In this document: positions 1-8,278 of the stretch, piece by piece
Layout of the letters: each line of letters starts with the position of its first letter
How positions within the stretch are numbered: position 1 is the stretch's first letter
NCBI GenBank assembly: GCA_012515445.1
Contig: JAAYYI010000125.1
Location: 1 to 47,475 of the forward strand
Direction of reading: 5' to 3'
DNA length: 47,475 nt
Source of the DNA: Candidatus Bathyarchaeota archaeon
Lineage (GTDB): Archaea; Thermoproteota; Bathyarchaeia; Bathyarchaeales; Bathycorpusculaceae
The notes under the pieces: generated by a model
The model's input: only the letters and a program-made list of their open reading frames with translations
Database searches by the model: none
What the model was told of the DNA's origin: nothing
Position numbers and translations under genes: made by a program

Positions 1-289
1 AAAAAACCACCAAAAAGACAAGAAAACCATCGTATACAACTTAAAAGACAACCCAAAACAAAAAACCAACCTTTTCCACAACCCAAAACTGGGATAGTAC
101 ACTACAGAGAAAACCACACCCACAAAACAAAAAAGCCCAACTACAAACAACACAATTTTTTGATCTACTGTTAAATAAGGGGGGTCTAGAAAAAAATCAC
201 AGTTGACTCGCGATTGTTATGTGTTTCTCAACCACAAACCGTCAAATAGCCCAGATTAACCCAACTCAACCTATGACAGACTCCATCGT
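1..289. other. Non-coding stretch, C/A-rich then mixed
   Basis: The first 170 bases are strongly rich in C and A on the + strand and poor in G. A reading frame is open from base 1 to a TAA at 172-174, but it has no start in the window, and its Lys/Gln/Pro-rich translation is what G-poor sequence gives by chance. It could be the tail of a gene outside the window, but I do not call one. A dispersed repeat copy follows at 174-210, and then 80 bases with nothing recognisable. Confidence 0.5.
174..210 (-). repeat. Dispersed 3'-end-like element, copy A
   Basis: Read on the minus strand this copy has GTCAACTGTGA, a T run, CTAGA, then CCCCCC and TTATT. It aligns closely with copies at 4559-4598 (+) and 31683-31716 (-). 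In the other two copies the T-rich orientation lies directly at the 3' end of a gene. Here the nearest upstream minus-strand gene is the sensor kinase ending at 553, with a decayed gene in between. A transcription terminator is the simplest role; this is inferred from position. Confidence 0.6.
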
Positions 290-564
290 ATTTATTCAAT
301 CAGTGGTTGCGAGGGCAAAAACGCCATAGACCCCTCTATTCACACCCTGCAGGTCGACGAGGACACGATTATTTTGGATAAAGGCTTCATGTCAACGCCG
401 CATGACAGATTGCAAACTCAAGAAATCCGCCTGCAAACTGCTCTAGAAAAGCTATCTAAAGTAAACCTAAACCAACTACAATTCTGATGTCGCATGCACA
501 TTTAGATCACATAGGTTTGCTACCTCACATCTTCTACGCTTTATCGGATGTGTTATTTGCCTAG
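290..564 (+). pseudogene. Decayed metallo-beta-lactamase-fold hydrolase remnant
   Basis: Frame from 290 reads a short strand segment ending in the residues LQVDEDTIILDKGF, which resembles the N-terminal beta-strands of metallo-beta-lactamase proteins ('xxILLDxG'). It then runs through a helix-like stretch to a TGA at 485-487. Shifting frame at about 481 gives ILMSHAHLDHIGLLPHI, which carries the HxHxDH metal-binding motif (HAHLDH) of this superfamily, and stops at TAG 562-564. The spacing between the two segments is right for the family, as in beta-CASP-like archaeal enzymes. There is no start codon, one frameshift, and the rest of the enzyme (normally 250-450 residues) is missing. It overlaps the 3' end of the convergent sensor kinase. 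I read it as a truncated, dead gene; the subfamily is uncertain. Confidence 0.6.
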
Positions 565-2343
565 ATTTGAATGCAAATGGTAATCAGGCATAGATATGAC
601 AAATTTTACGCCTAAACCTGGCGCACCTTCCTCTGTAATATCCCAGCCGTACGCTTCAACGATCTTTTTAACAAGCATCAAACCCAAACCCGATCCGTTA
701 CCGGTTGTGAATCCTTCAGAAAACATACGTGGCTTGTTAGCTTCGGGAATTCCCACGCCGTCATCTTGATAGATTAGCTTTATAGCGTCTTGTTCTTTAA
801 GGTAGTAAAGATGTATCTTGCTGGTCTTTTGTCCGTGTTTAACCGAGTTATCTATCAGGTTGTAGAAGATTTGTCTTAATAGCGAATCAGCGATTACTTT
901 AAAACCGTTACATTCATTAAAGATTTGTAGTTCTGGAAGGTTTGTTTGTAGAGCTACTGCCTGTTTAAAGAAATCACCGACGTTAATCTCCGAAGGTTGC
1001 TCAACACCGATTTTTTCATAGTAGCTGCTAAATTCAAACAGTTTATTCGAAGCTTCCACAGCGTTTTCAATGCTTGTAAAAAGTTTTACCAGTGTAGGGG
1101 AGTCACCGATAATCTTGTCACCGATAATCCTCCTCAATAAATACGTATTCGAAAGGATAATTGAGAGTTTATTCTTAACATCATGCCTTGTTAAGCTGCC
1201 GACAACCCGAATTTTCTCATTCGCAGCTGCAACTTCTTCATCGGCTTCTTTTTGGCCTGTAATGTCACGTGCCATACCGAAAATTATGTTTTTCTTCGGG
1301 TAAGGAAATGAATTCCAAGAGAGCCATCGTACACTGCCATCTTTGCAGATGTACCGATTCTCGAACTGGAAAACTTTTTGGCCATCAATTAGGGTTGCTC
1401 TTGCATTAGCTGTGGCTGCTTGGTCATCTGGGTGCACAAACTCAATCCATGGCTTGGATAGAAGCTCTTTGTTACTCCACCCAAGGATTTTTGACCATGC
1501 GGGATTCAGCACCTTGAAGTAACCGTCAAAGCCAGCCATACATATCATATCAAGTGAATTCTTAAAAATCAAGTCGATTTGTTGTAGTTTTTCTTGAGTT
1601 CTTTTACGTTCGGTAATATCTCGTTCGACTGAGAGAATGTGTGTCTTATTACCTATCTTTACGGCTTGTAAGGCAACTTCAGCCTCAAAGAAGGAGCCAT
1701 CTTTGCGTTGATGAATAACTTCAAAGACATCTACGTTACCGGTTGAAGTTATTTCGCGCATTTTCTTGGTTTTTAGCTCAATTTGTTTATTTATTATGCT
1801 TATAGGTTTCCCAATCAATTCCTCTCGGGAGTAGCCATGAACATTCAAAGCTGCTGTGTTGGCATCACAAATTATGGGAATACCTACTTTAGGTAATTCA
1901 AAAACAAGAATATAATCGCCGGCTTGCTCGAAGAGTGAGCGATATCTTCCTTCACTCTCCTTGAGAGTTTCTTCAGTTTTTTTCTGTTGAGTTATGTCAC
2001 GAATAATCATGATTGTTTTTTCTAATCCATCAGCATCAAGAAAAATAGTGGAGGTAACTTCACCTTCAAAAGAAGAGCCATCTTTTCGTTTAAGAGTTAA
2101 TTCCCCACGAGCTTTACCCATTTTTTTGCGCTCGTTTAATAATGAAACGCATTTTTCATCGACAACAACGAGATCGGCTCTCTTCGAATTCAGAAGTTCA
2201 TCCTCGGATTCGCCAAACATTCCGCAAGCCGCAGGATTAGCTGCGAGTAGTGTTCCATTCGGTTTAGTTAATAATACTGCATCAAAACTATTCTCATACA
2301 GGGAGCGGAATGGATTATCCCAACGTGCTTTATCAGCGGCCAT
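553..2343 (-). CDS. PAS-domain sensor histidine kinase
   Basis: This is a cytosolic-type sensor kinase of about 596 residues. Three PAS domains follow in order: near residues 15-120 (FRSLYENSFDAVLL), 130-250 (YRSLFEQAGDYILV) and 255-375 (IDLIFKNSLDMICM). A dimerisation helix with the phospho-acceptor His follows in RHDVKNKL. A C-terminal HATPase domain has N box NLIDNSVKHG, G1 DDGVGIP and G2 GSGLGL. No transmembrane segment is seen, so the signal is probably intracellular (redox, ligand or light). I chose the ATG at 2343 because GGTGG lies just upstream. An ATG at 2391 or the longer frame to 2505 would add poorly conserved residues and run into the cooC-like gene. No response regulator is nearby, so the target is unknown. 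Confidence 0.85.
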   Translation of the reverse strand: MAADKARWDNPFRSLYENSFDAVLLTKPNGTLLAANPAACGMFGESEDELLNSKRADLVVVDEKCVSLLNERKKMGKARGELTLKRKDGSSFEGEVTSTIFLDADGLEKTIMIIRDITQQKKTEETLKESEGRYRSLFEQAGDYILVFELPKVGIPIICDANTAALNVHGYSREELIGKPISIINKQIELKTKKMREITSTGNVDVFEVIHQRKDGSFFEAEVALQAVKIGNKTHILSVERDITERKRTQEKLQQIDLIFKNSLDMICMAGFDGYFKVLNPAWSKILGWSNKELLSKPWIEFVHPDDQAATANARATLIDGQKVFQFENRYICKDGSVRWLSWNSFPYPKKNIIFGMARDITGQKEADEEVAAANEKIRVVGSLTRHDVKNKLSIILSNTYLLRRIIGDKIIGDSPTLVKLFTSIENAVEASNKLFEFSSYYEKIGVEQPSEINVGDFFKQAVALQTNLPELQIFNECNGFKVIADSLLRQIFYNLIDNSVKHGQKTSKIHLYYLKEQDAIKLIYQDDGVGIPEANKPRMFSEGFTTGNGSGLGLMLVKKIVEAYGWDITEEGAPGLGVKFVISMPDYHLHSNLGK

Positions 2344-2461
2344 AAGGTCCACCCAGTCTATTGCTCCCTTGCATGAGTATAAAGAAACCATACTCAGTTT
2401 CTGAATAAAAATCTTGTTTATCAAAAGCAAACAAAAATGTTGAGAGATAAAAAAGAATAGT

Positions 2462-3247
2462 TTACTTTGTGTTAAACTTCTGTATGAGCAATTCGCAGAT
2501 TCCATCGATGGCTTTGACTGCTTCTATGTCTTTGTTTTTTAGCGGTGTCTCGCCTGCCATATCGGCTTCAATAATTTTCTGATCCCACGGCACAGTCGCT
2601 AAAAGCTCCATGCCGTTCTGCTTAGCGAAGGATGATATAGCCTCTTTCTGTGCATCATTCATTACACGGTTGCCGATTAAGAAGAGATTCTCCATACCTG
2701 CAGCAGCCGCCATCTCATGGATATGCTTAGCGATCTCCAGCGACTTCAAGTTGGAATCCGCCACTATGAGCAATGCATCCATTTGGCGTGCTGTTCCCCG
2801 CCCAATATGCTCTACTCCTGCTTCCAAGTCCATTACAACTGCCTCATTCGTTTCCACATAGAGGTGCCGAAGCAAAGCGCGGATGACTGCGGTTGGAGCA
2901 CACATACAGCCTGCACCCATCGAGTGAACCGTGCCCATAACGATTAAGTCGGGGCCGAGCGGTGTTGGAATAGCGTACTGCTCTATGATGTCGTCTACTT
3001 TGAAGTTCAGGTTGTAGATGTGTGAGTAGCCGCTGTCGGTTTTGGATTCAACCAGCTGCTTATTCTCAGAAATAGGCATTATTTTGCGTGTTTCCTCAGC
3101 GGTTAACCCCAAAGTTAAGCCCATGTTGGGGGATGAATCGGCGTCGATAGCAATGGTTTTAAGTTGACGCGCATAGAAACCCATGGCTAAACCGCCTGCG
3201 ATCAAGGTTTTACCTACTCCACCTTTACCTGCAACAGCTATTTTCAT
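2462..3247 (-). CDS. cooC: CooC-like nickel-insertion ATPase (MinD/ParA family)
   Basis: This is a soluble P-loop ATPase of 261 residues. The N-terminus has the deviant Walker A AGKGGVGKT, then DADSSPN (switch I). GAGCMCAP carries the CxC pair that binds nickel at the CooC dimer interface, and MDLEAGVEH is the Walker B/switch II region. CooC proteins load nickel into carbon monoxide dehydrogenase and CODH/acetyl-CoA synthase, so the host probably has a Wood-Ljungdahl pathway; no CODH gene is in this window. The ATG at 3247 has GTGAT five bases upstream. A GTG three codons earlier is possible but would overlap that ribosome site. The neighbours are a ZIP transporter and a NikR regulator, which supports a nickel role. 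Confidence 0.85.
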   Translation of the reverse strand: MKIAVAGKGGVGKTLIAGGLAMGFYARQLKTIAIDADSSPNMGLTLGLTAEETRKIMPISENKQLVESKTDSGYSHIYNLNFKVDDIIEQYAIPTPLGPDLIVMGTVHSMGAGCMCAPTAVIRALLRHLYVETNEAVVMDLEAGVEHIGRGTARQMDALLIVADSNLKSLEIAKHIHEMAAAAGMENLFLIGNRVMNDAQKEAISSFAKQNGMELLATVPWDQKIIEADMAGETPLKNKDIEAVKAIDGICELLIQKFNTK

Positions 3248-3322
3248 AAGTATCACTAATGCTAAAAGTTGGGTTTTGCGAATTAATTTAGATTTCCGTG
3301 GCTTTTTCGGTGGATTGATATG

Positions 3323-4069
3323 TTACTCCAGAAGTAGTAGTAGCACCATCGGAACAATGCCTGCTACGAGCGATAGCAACTGCAATGCTGATTTCTTTAA
3401 TTCAGGGGTATCTTTTCGGAGCTCCGGAATCAAGTCTGAGCCGGCAATGTACACGAAGTTGCCAGCAGCAAAAGGCACAAGCAACAAATTGGCGCCTTCA
3501 ACCAGTGAACCCAGCGCAAGTGCAATCAATACGCCGATAACCGAAGTTAGTGCCGTTAGGAAGTTGAACATCAGTGCTTTCTTTTTGTGGATGCCGCCGT
3601 AGATTAGGACGCTGAAGTCGCCTAGTTCCTGTGGTATTTCGTGGAAGATTATTGCTATTGTGGTGGCTACTCCTAGTGGGATGCTTACGAGGTAGCTGCC
3701 GCCGATGATTAAGCCGTCGATTAGGTTGTGTATGCTGTCTCCGAAGAGGTTCATGTATGCGAAGCTGTGAGGGTGCTCTTTTGAGGTGGGTACGTGGCAG
3801 TGGCGCCATTGCAGGAAGCGTTCTACAGCGAAGGATACGAGGATTCCGCCGATTAGGACAAGCGCGGTTTCTGTCGCGAAGCCTGTTTCTATCATTTCGG
3901 GCATGAGGTGCAGAAAGACGTCGCCGAGTAGTCCTCCAACTGCGAAGCTTACGAGGTAAGTGAAAGTTTTTTTGAGTTTTGATTCGCTGATCCATATGAA
4001 TAGAATTCCGATGAGGCTTATGGCGCTTACGAGCAGTACGCTTGCAAGTGAGAGTATCCAGCTTAGCAT
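3323..4069 (-). CDS. ZIP-family divalent metal transporter
   Basis: This is an integral membrane protein of 248 residues with about eight predicted membrane segments. It has the two ZIP signature helices, HNLIDG (TM4) and HEIPQELGD (TM5), whose His, Asn, Asp and Glu residues form the binuclear metal site. A short His-containing loop (WRHCHVP...KEHPHS) lies between TM3 and TM4. ZIP proteins move Zn, Fe, Mn or other divalent cations into the cytosol. The gene is divergent from a NikR-type regulator, and an inverted repeat overlaps its probable TATA region at about 4097-4106. The neighbour on the other side is cooC-like. Nickel is therefore a likely substrate, but that is inference; zinc is the family default. 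Confidence 0.88.
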   Translation of the reverse strand: MLSWILSLASVLLVSAISLIGILFIWISESKLKKTFTYLVSFAVGGLLGDVFLHLMPEMIETGFATETALVLIGGILVSFAVERFLQWRHCHVPTSKEHPHSFAYMNLFGDSIHNLIDGLIIGGSYLVSIPLGVATTIAIIFHEIPQELGDFSVLIYGGIHKKKALMFNFLTALTSVIGVLIALALGSLVEGANLLLVPFAAGNFVYIAGSDLIPELRKDTPELKKSALQLLSLVAGIVPMVLLLLLE

Positions 4070-4098
4070 GTTTATTCGAGCGTGTTAACGCAGAGCAG

Positions 4099-4160
4099 TT
4101 ATTAAAAGCTAGCGAATTTCTTAATAAAACCTTATATCCAAAAGATGGCACTCTTAATAA
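4099..4160. promoter_or_regulatory. Candidate NikR operator between ZIP gene and nikR
   Basis: TTATTAA (4099-4105) and TTAATAA (4121-4127) form a perfect inverted repeat with a 15-base spacer. The 29-base span is like the two-half-site layout of NikR operators. A third TTAATAA lies at 4154-4160. On the minus strand the repeat overlaps the ZIP gene's TATA-like TTTTAATAA, about 30 bases before its ATG. On the plus strand it lies just upstream of the nikR TATA element (about 4131-4139). Binding by NikR is inferred. Confidence 0.55.
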
Positions 4161-4168
4161 GAACCTGT

Positions 4169-4549
4169 ATGAGCATAGTCAGCCTATCAATCCCAAAACC
4201 GCTACTGGAAAAAGTCGACAGCTACCTAAAAGAGCAAGGCTACGCAAACCGCTCCGAAGTCCTACGCCAAGCACTCCGCAGCTACATATCCGAAGCCAAA
4301 CGACTAGACGAACTCAAAGGCACAGTCGCAGCCACAATAACTATCATCTACCAGAAGGGCGCAAGCACAAGAGACGACAGCCAACACCACAGCAGCAACG
4401 TCGTGTTAACCTTCCTGCACACCCACATAGAGGAAGGCTACTGCATCGAAGTCATCATAGCAAAAGGCGAAGCACACCTCATGAAGGCGTTTATTGAGTC
4501 GCTGCGAGCCAACAAGCAGGTGTCTGAAGTTAAAGTAACCATATTATAA
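4169..4549 (+). CDS. nikR: NikR-type nickel-responsive regulator (ribbon-helix-helix)
   Basis: This DNA-binding repressor has 126 residues. An N-terminal CopG-type ribbon-helix-helix (SIVSLSIPKPLLEKVDSYL, residues 2-45) is followed by an ACT-like metal-binding domain. His73, His84, His86 and Cys92 reproduce the spacing of the four nickel ligands of E. coli NikR (His76, His87, His89, Cys95), so nickel sensing is well supported. The ATG at 4169 is preferred over 4145: the protein then starts directly at the first beta-strand, and the TATA-like CTTATATCC is about 30 bases upstream, which suggests a near-leaderless transcript. It is divergent from the ZIP gene and probably represses both when nickel is sufficient. 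Confidence 0.9.
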   Translation: MSIVSLSIPKPLLEKVDSYLKEQGYANRSEVLRQALRSYISEAKRLDELKGTVAATITIIYQKGASTRDDSQHHSSNVVLTFLHTHIEEGYCIEVIIAKGEAHLMKAFIESLRANKQVSEVKVTIL

Positions 4550-4558
4550 ACAAGCGAT

Positions 4559-4598
4559 AGGTCAACTGCGATTTTTCTCTATACCCCTCTTATTTTAA
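4559..4598 (+). repeat. Dispersed 3'-end-like element, copy B
   Basis: It begins ten bases after the nikR stop codon and reads GTCAACTGCGATTTTTCTCT, then ATACCCC, then TCTTATTTT. It shares this order with the copies at 174-210 (-) and 31683-31716 (-). The T5 and T4 runs in the sense direction fit an archaeal transcription terminator for nikR. Confidence 0.6.
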
Positions 4599-4939
4599 GC
4601 GGATATGATTCTGTCGGCGAAAACTAGACTAGACCTACCAGTCTCAAAAGCACATCCCCTCCCTACCTAACGAAAAACCATACCCTAGGATACCTCTCAC
4701 ATGGTTCGAGATTCGTCTACTATAAGGTATAACGGTTAGCGGCGCTGTTGAACACTGCTTAACGCCTCATGAAGTGCTTGGAGCGCATGCCAGCTTTGCG
4801 ATAGATGTCACAGTCAATTTCTGTTCAAAAATTCTCACAATCCGCACTAAACCCATTATGTAGCGTTCGTTAACTTGGCATTAAGTAACCTACCAACCAC
4901 TAACTCTGTTTTAACGATAATTTACAGAATAGAATTTGT
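4599..4939. other. Intergenic region, no gene seen
   Basis: This is mixed sequence without a convincing frame on either strand. On the minus strand 4651-4676 has a G-rich stretch (GGGAGGGGAT, then GAGACTGGTAGG) loosely resembling the repeats at 12231-12256 and 31438-31470. Nothing else is recognised before the tRNA. Confidence 0.4.
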
Positions 4940-5027
4940 TGGTGCGGAGGGTGGGATTTGAACCCACGAACCCCTGCGGGATAAGAGCCTCAGTCTTACG
5001 CCTTTGGCCATGCTGGGCGACCTCCGC
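4940..5027 (-). tRNA. tRNA-Leu (anticodon GAG)
   Basis: Read on the minus strand, the acceptor stem is GCGGAGG/CCTCCGC. The D arm contains GCCCAGCATGGCCAAAGGC and the anticodon stem is TAAGA/TCTTA around loop CTGAGGC, giving anticodon GAG. A long variable arm (CCCGCAGGGG) marks it as class II, and the T arm is GTGGG-TTCAAAT-CCCAC. The CCA tail is encoded (4940-4942) after discriminator A. No intron is present. It reads CUC/CUU leucine codons. Confidence 0.96.
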
Positions 5028-5107
5028 GCACGTGTAGCGGAAATATAGGACAAGGGCACATTTAAAGCCTTTACCGTAAAAAACGTGGGGAAAGACGAAA
5101 GAGCGCC

Positions 5108-5701
5108 TTAAGTGCCATTGCGGCTGAGTAGGAAATAGCCGTATTCTGCTAGCAGGTTGGGGAGCAAGCGGATTTTTCGGTTATTGGATTTATAGAAGAC
5201 GGCGTTGTTGGCGATGTTCTTGTTTTTGGTGTAGTCTTTGAAGTCGTTTAGGCTTAGGAAGTGCAGGTTGGGTGTGTCGTACCACTGGTAGGGCAGTGAG
5301 GGCGTGACTGGGACTCGGCCGCGGAAGAAGATGCTGGCGCGGGCTTTGTAGTGGGCAAAGTTTGGGATGCCGACGATGACTTTTTTGCCTACGCGGAGCG
5401 CCTCCTGTAGGACGAAGTCGGGTTTTTTCACCTGCTGGAGCGTCTGGTTTAGGATAACGTAGTCGAATGATTTGTCACGGTACTCAGAAAGCCCCGTGTC
5501 GATGTCCTGCTGGTAGACGCTTAAGCCTGCGTTGATACATCGGACTATGGCGTCTTCGTTTAGTTCGATGCCCTGCGCACGCACCTGTTTCGTCCGGGTG
5601 AGGTAAGCTAATAGTTCTCCGTCGCCGCAACCCAAATCCAGCACTGAAGCGCCCTGCGTTATCCAATCTGCAATGCCTTTATTGCCAACTTTATTTGCCA
5701 T
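5108..5701 (-). CDS. metW: MetW-like SAM-dependent methyltransferase
   Basis: This cytosolic Rossmann methyltransferase has 197 residues. VLDLGCGDGELLAYL is motif I, and IELNEDAIVRC carries the acidic residue that binds the SAM ribose. FDYVILNQTLQQVKKPDFVL and the C-terminal HFLSLNDFKDY stretch are typical of MetW. MetW is normally encoded next to metX and is needed with it for homoserine O-acetylation in many bacteria. Here its ATG lies one base after the metX stop, with GGAGG of the metX end as ribosome site. It is therefore the last gene of a met17-metX-metW operon. Methyl transfer by MetW has not been clearly established for the family. Confidence 0.9.
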   Translation of the reverse strand: MANKVGNKGIADWITQGASVLDLGCGDGELLAYLTRTKQVRAQGIELNEDAIVRCINAGLSVYQQDIDTGLSEYRDKSFDYVILNQTLQQVKKPDFVLQEALRVGKKVIVGIPNFAHYKARASIFFRGRVPVTPSLPYQWYDTPNLHFLSLNDFKDYTKNKNIANNAVFYKSNNRKIRLLPNLLAEYGYFLLSRNGT

Positions 5702-5702
5702 G

Positions 5703-6788
5703 TTATGAGCCTCCGTTGCTTAGGCTTCGAAGGAAGCTGCTAATGAGTCGTCCTTCTTGTTCTGTTTCGACAAGGAAAGAGTCGTGGCCGTAGGTGGCGT
5801 TTATTTCGCAGTAGCTTGCATCGACGCCTGATAGCTTGCAGGCTTTCACTATCTCCTGCGACTGGGAGGCGGGGTAGAGCCAGTCTGATTTGAAAGCGAT
5901 AACTAGCACTTTCGCTTTGAGACCGCTAAAGATGCTTCCGAGGCTGTGTCCGTTTAAGAGGTTGAAGTAGTCGATGGCTTTGGTTATGTAGAGATAGCTG
6001 TTTGCGTCGAAGCGTTTGACGAAGCTGTCGCCTCTGTGGTGGAGGTAGCCTTCGACTTCGAAGTCTGCGCCGAACTTGGGGGCGCAGTCGGCTCTGAATC
6101 TGCGTCCGAACTTCTCAGCCATTGAGGTGTCGCTCATGTAGGTTATGTGGCCGATCATTCTGGCTATTGCTAAGCCTTTGGCTGGGCCGGCTGAGTCGTA
6201 GTAGTTGCCGTTTTGCCAGTCGGGGTCAGCCATTATTGCTTGGCGTCCGACTTCATTAAATGCGATCTGCTGCGGCGTATGCTTGAGTGTCGTTGCAATC
6301 GGAATAGCCGAACGGATACGGTTTTGGTAAGCAGCCATCCACTGCAGCACCTGCATGCCGCCCATTGAGCCGCCGACGATTGAAAGCAACCGCTCGATGC
6401 CAAGGTGGTCGATTAGGTGGCGCTGCGCATTAACCATGTCACCGATGGTCACTATTGGAAAATCGGTTCCATAGGGCTTCCCAGTTTTAGGGTTAGTTGA
6501 GGATGGACCTATGGAGCCTTGGCAGCCGCCGACGACGTTACTGCAAATGACAAAGTACTTGTCTGTGTCGATGCCTTTGCCGCCTCCGACGATGCCGTTC
6601 CACCAGCCGCCTTCGCCTGAGACATGCGCGTCGCCGCTAAACGCATGCGCTATCAGTATCGCGTTGGATTTTTCGGCGTTTAGCGTGCCGTAGGTCTCAT
6701 ATGCAAGCGTGACAGGTGATAGTTTTTCGCCTGACTCCAACGTTAGCTCGCTGAAGGTGAACTGATGGGTTTCTTTATTTGAGATTAG
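5703..6788 (-). CDS. metX: Homoserine O-acetyltransferase (alpha/beta hydrolase)
   Basis: MetX acylates homoserine to start methionine synthesis; the product goes to the sulfhydrylase encoded upstream. The alpha/beta-hydrolase nucleophile Ser is in GGSMGG, Asp is in SDWLYP and His in [23 protein letters not shown] and GRQAIM are family blocks. The first canonical start in frame is a TTG at 6740, which would remove the first conserved strand ([14 protein letters not shown]). That strand is encoded upstream in frame, after a GGAGG at 6797-6801. No ATG, GTG or TTG lies between; CTA at 6786-6788 sits eight bases after GGAGG, and ATC follows it. I extend to 6788 as a likely unusual start. A sequence error is the alternative. 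Acetyl- versus succinyl-donor use cannot be read from sequence here. Confidence 0.85.
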   Translation of the reverse strand, partial: LISNKETHQFTFSELTLESGEKLSPVTLAYETYGTLNAEKSNAILIAHAFSGDAHVSGEGGWWNGIVGGGKGIDTDKYFVICSNVVGGCQGSIGPSSTNPKTGKPYGTDFPIVTIGDMVNAQRHLIDHLGIERLLSIVGGSMGGMQVLQWMAAYQNRIRSAIPIATTLKHTPQQIAFNEVGRQAIMADPDWQNGNYYDSAGPAKGLAIARMIGHITYMSDTSMAEKFGRRFRADCAPKFGADFEVEGYLHHRGDSFVKRFDANSYLYITKAIDYFNLLNGHSLGSIFSGLKAKVLVIAFKSDWLYPASQSQEIVKACKLSGVDASYCEINATYGHDSFLVETEQEGRLISSFLRSLSNGGS

Positions 6789-6820
6789 TCTTGTTTCCTC
6801 CTGACAAAAAATAAAGGGGT

Positions 6821-8116
6821 TTATTGCTGTGAGGCTTTTAGCGCCTGATCTAAGTCTGCGATTATGTCCTCTGCATCTTCTATACCGATGGATAATCGGA
6901 TGAAGTCAGCTGTTACGCCTGTTGCTTTCTGCTCTTGCTCTGTTAGCTGCTGATGTGTTGTCGAAGCTGGGTGGATAATTAGGCTCTTAGCATCACCAAT
7001 GTTCGCAAGGTGCGAGAACAGCTTGACGTTTCGGATTACTTTTTTACCTGCTTCCAAGCCGCCTTTGACGCCGAAACCAACTAATCCACCGTATTGGCCC
7101 TGCAGGTACTTCTCGGCTGTTTTGTGGTTGGGGTTGCTTGGCAGGCCCGGATATGTTACCCAGTTGACGAGCGGGTGGCTGCTTAGGTACTCTGCGACTT
7201 TCTGTGCGTTTTCGCTGTGTTTGCGTTGGCGAAGCGGTAGGGTTTCTAGTCCCTGTATGAATAGCCAAGCGTTAAATGGACTCAGCGTGGGCCCGACGTC
7301 TCGCCCAAGCTGGACGCGTGCTTTGAAGACTAACGCTACGTTGCCCAAACCGGGGAAGTTGCCGAATGCCTCCCAGTATTTGACTCCATGGTAGGCTGGG
7401 TCTGGTTCTGTGAATTCTGGGAATTTGCCGTTATTCCAGTTGAATTTGCCGCTGTCAACGATGGCGCCGCCTAAGCTTGAGCCGTTTCCGGCGACGTATT
7501 TGGTTGCGGAGAGGACGACTATGTCTGCGCCATACTCGATGGGTGCAACTATGCCGACGCCCACAGTGTTATCCACGACAAATGGAATACCTGCGTCGTG
7601 CGCTATTGCAGCTAAGGCTTCGAAGTCGGGTACATCCAGTTTGGGGTTGCCGATGGTTTCAGCGTATACCGCGCGGGTTTTGCCGGTTATGGCTTTTTTG
7701 AATTCTTCTGGCTTTTGTGAGTCAACGAATTTTACTGTTCTTCCCAGTTTAGGGAAGGTGTAGTGGAACAGTTCGTAGGTACCGCCGTAGAGGTTGTTTG
7801 CCGCTACGATTTCGTCGCCGACCTGTGTTAATGTTAAGAGTGCGAGTGAGATAGCTGCTTGGCCAGAGGCGACTGCGAGTGCGCCTGTGCCGCCTTCGAT
7901 TGCTGCAATGCGGCGTTCAAAAACGTCGGTAGTCGGGTTCATTAAGCGAGTGTAAATGTTGCCGAGTTCTTTTAAGCCAAACAGGTTCGCTGCGTGCTCG
8001 GGGCTTTTGAATACGTATGAGGCTGTTTGGTAGATTGGGACAGAGCGGGCGCCGGTTGCTGGGTCAGGTGATTCTTGGCCGGCGTGTACGGCGATTGTCG
8101 CTAATTTTTTTGGCAT
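6821..8116 (-). CDS. metY: O-acetylhomoserine sulfhydrylase (PLP enzyme)
   Basis: This fold-type I PLP enzyme has 431 residues, the usual length for MET17/MetY, which condenses O-acetylhomoserine with sulfide to homocysteine. The N-terminus has [20 protein letters not shown]. Next come [22 protein letters not shown]-type residues, [10 protein letters not shown] for phosphate binding, DNTVGVG with the pyridine-nitrogen Asp, and [15 protein letters not shown] with the PLP lysine. The enzyme works in the cytosol with MetX. The ATG has AAAGGAG upstream. A palindrome at 8160-8173 overlaps its TATA region and is shared with cysK and the XRE-CBS gene. Cystathionine gamma-synthase is less likely given the length and the large insertion. 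Confidence 0.92.
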   Translation of the reverse strand: MPKKLATIAVHAGQESPDPATGARSVPIYQTASYVFKSPEHAANLFGLKELGNIYTRLMNPTTDVFERRIAAIEGGTGALAVASGQAAISLALLTLTQVGDEIVAANNLYGGTYELFHYTFPKLGRTVKFVDSQKPEEFKKAITGKTRAVYAETIGNPKLDVPDFEALAAIAHDAGIPFVVDNTVGVGIVAPIEYGADIVVLSATKYVAGNGSSLGGAIVDSGKFNWNNGKFPEFTEPDPAYHGVKYWEAFGNFPGLGNVALVFKARVQLGRDVGPTLSPFNAWLFIQGLETLPLRQRKHSENAQKVAEYLSSHPLVNWVTYPGLPSNPNHKTAEKYLQGQYGGLVGFGVKGGLEAGKKVIRNVKLFSHLANIGDAKSLIIHPASTTHQQLTEQEQKATGVTADFIRLSIGIEDAEDIIADLDQALKASQQ

Positions 8117-8159
8117 TTATGGTTGTGCTCCTTTTGATTTTTATTCAAACAAGCATTCG

Positions 8160-8173
8160 ATAACGGCGTTATA
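8160..8173 (-). promoter_or_regulatory. Predicted Cys/Met operator overlapping the metY TATA box
   Basis: On the minus strand it reads TATAACGCCGTTAT, a TAAC-N3-GTTA palindrome. It lies 45-57 bases before the metY ATG, so TBP binding here would give a leader of about 30 bases with the AAAGGAG site. The same motif precedes cysK and the regulator gene. Confidence 0.6.
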
Positions 8174-8278
8174 ACCGTTCTTGATTGTAATATTCCAAAA
8201 AGAATAGCATCCATCAAAAACTTTCAAATAGGAATATCGAAAGATCGAAAAATCAGAAAACAATAGGGGACCAAATTA

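Noticed and set aside
1-174. Open frame of 57 codons at the window edge
   Set aside because: Lys/Gln/Pro-rich translation of a G-poor stretch, no start in the window and no recognisable motif; stop codons are rare by composition.
4042-4497. 151-codon plus-strand frame overlapping nikR
   Set aside because: Arg/Thr/Pro/His-rich shadow of nikR in another frame; nikR has conserved domains and metal ligands.
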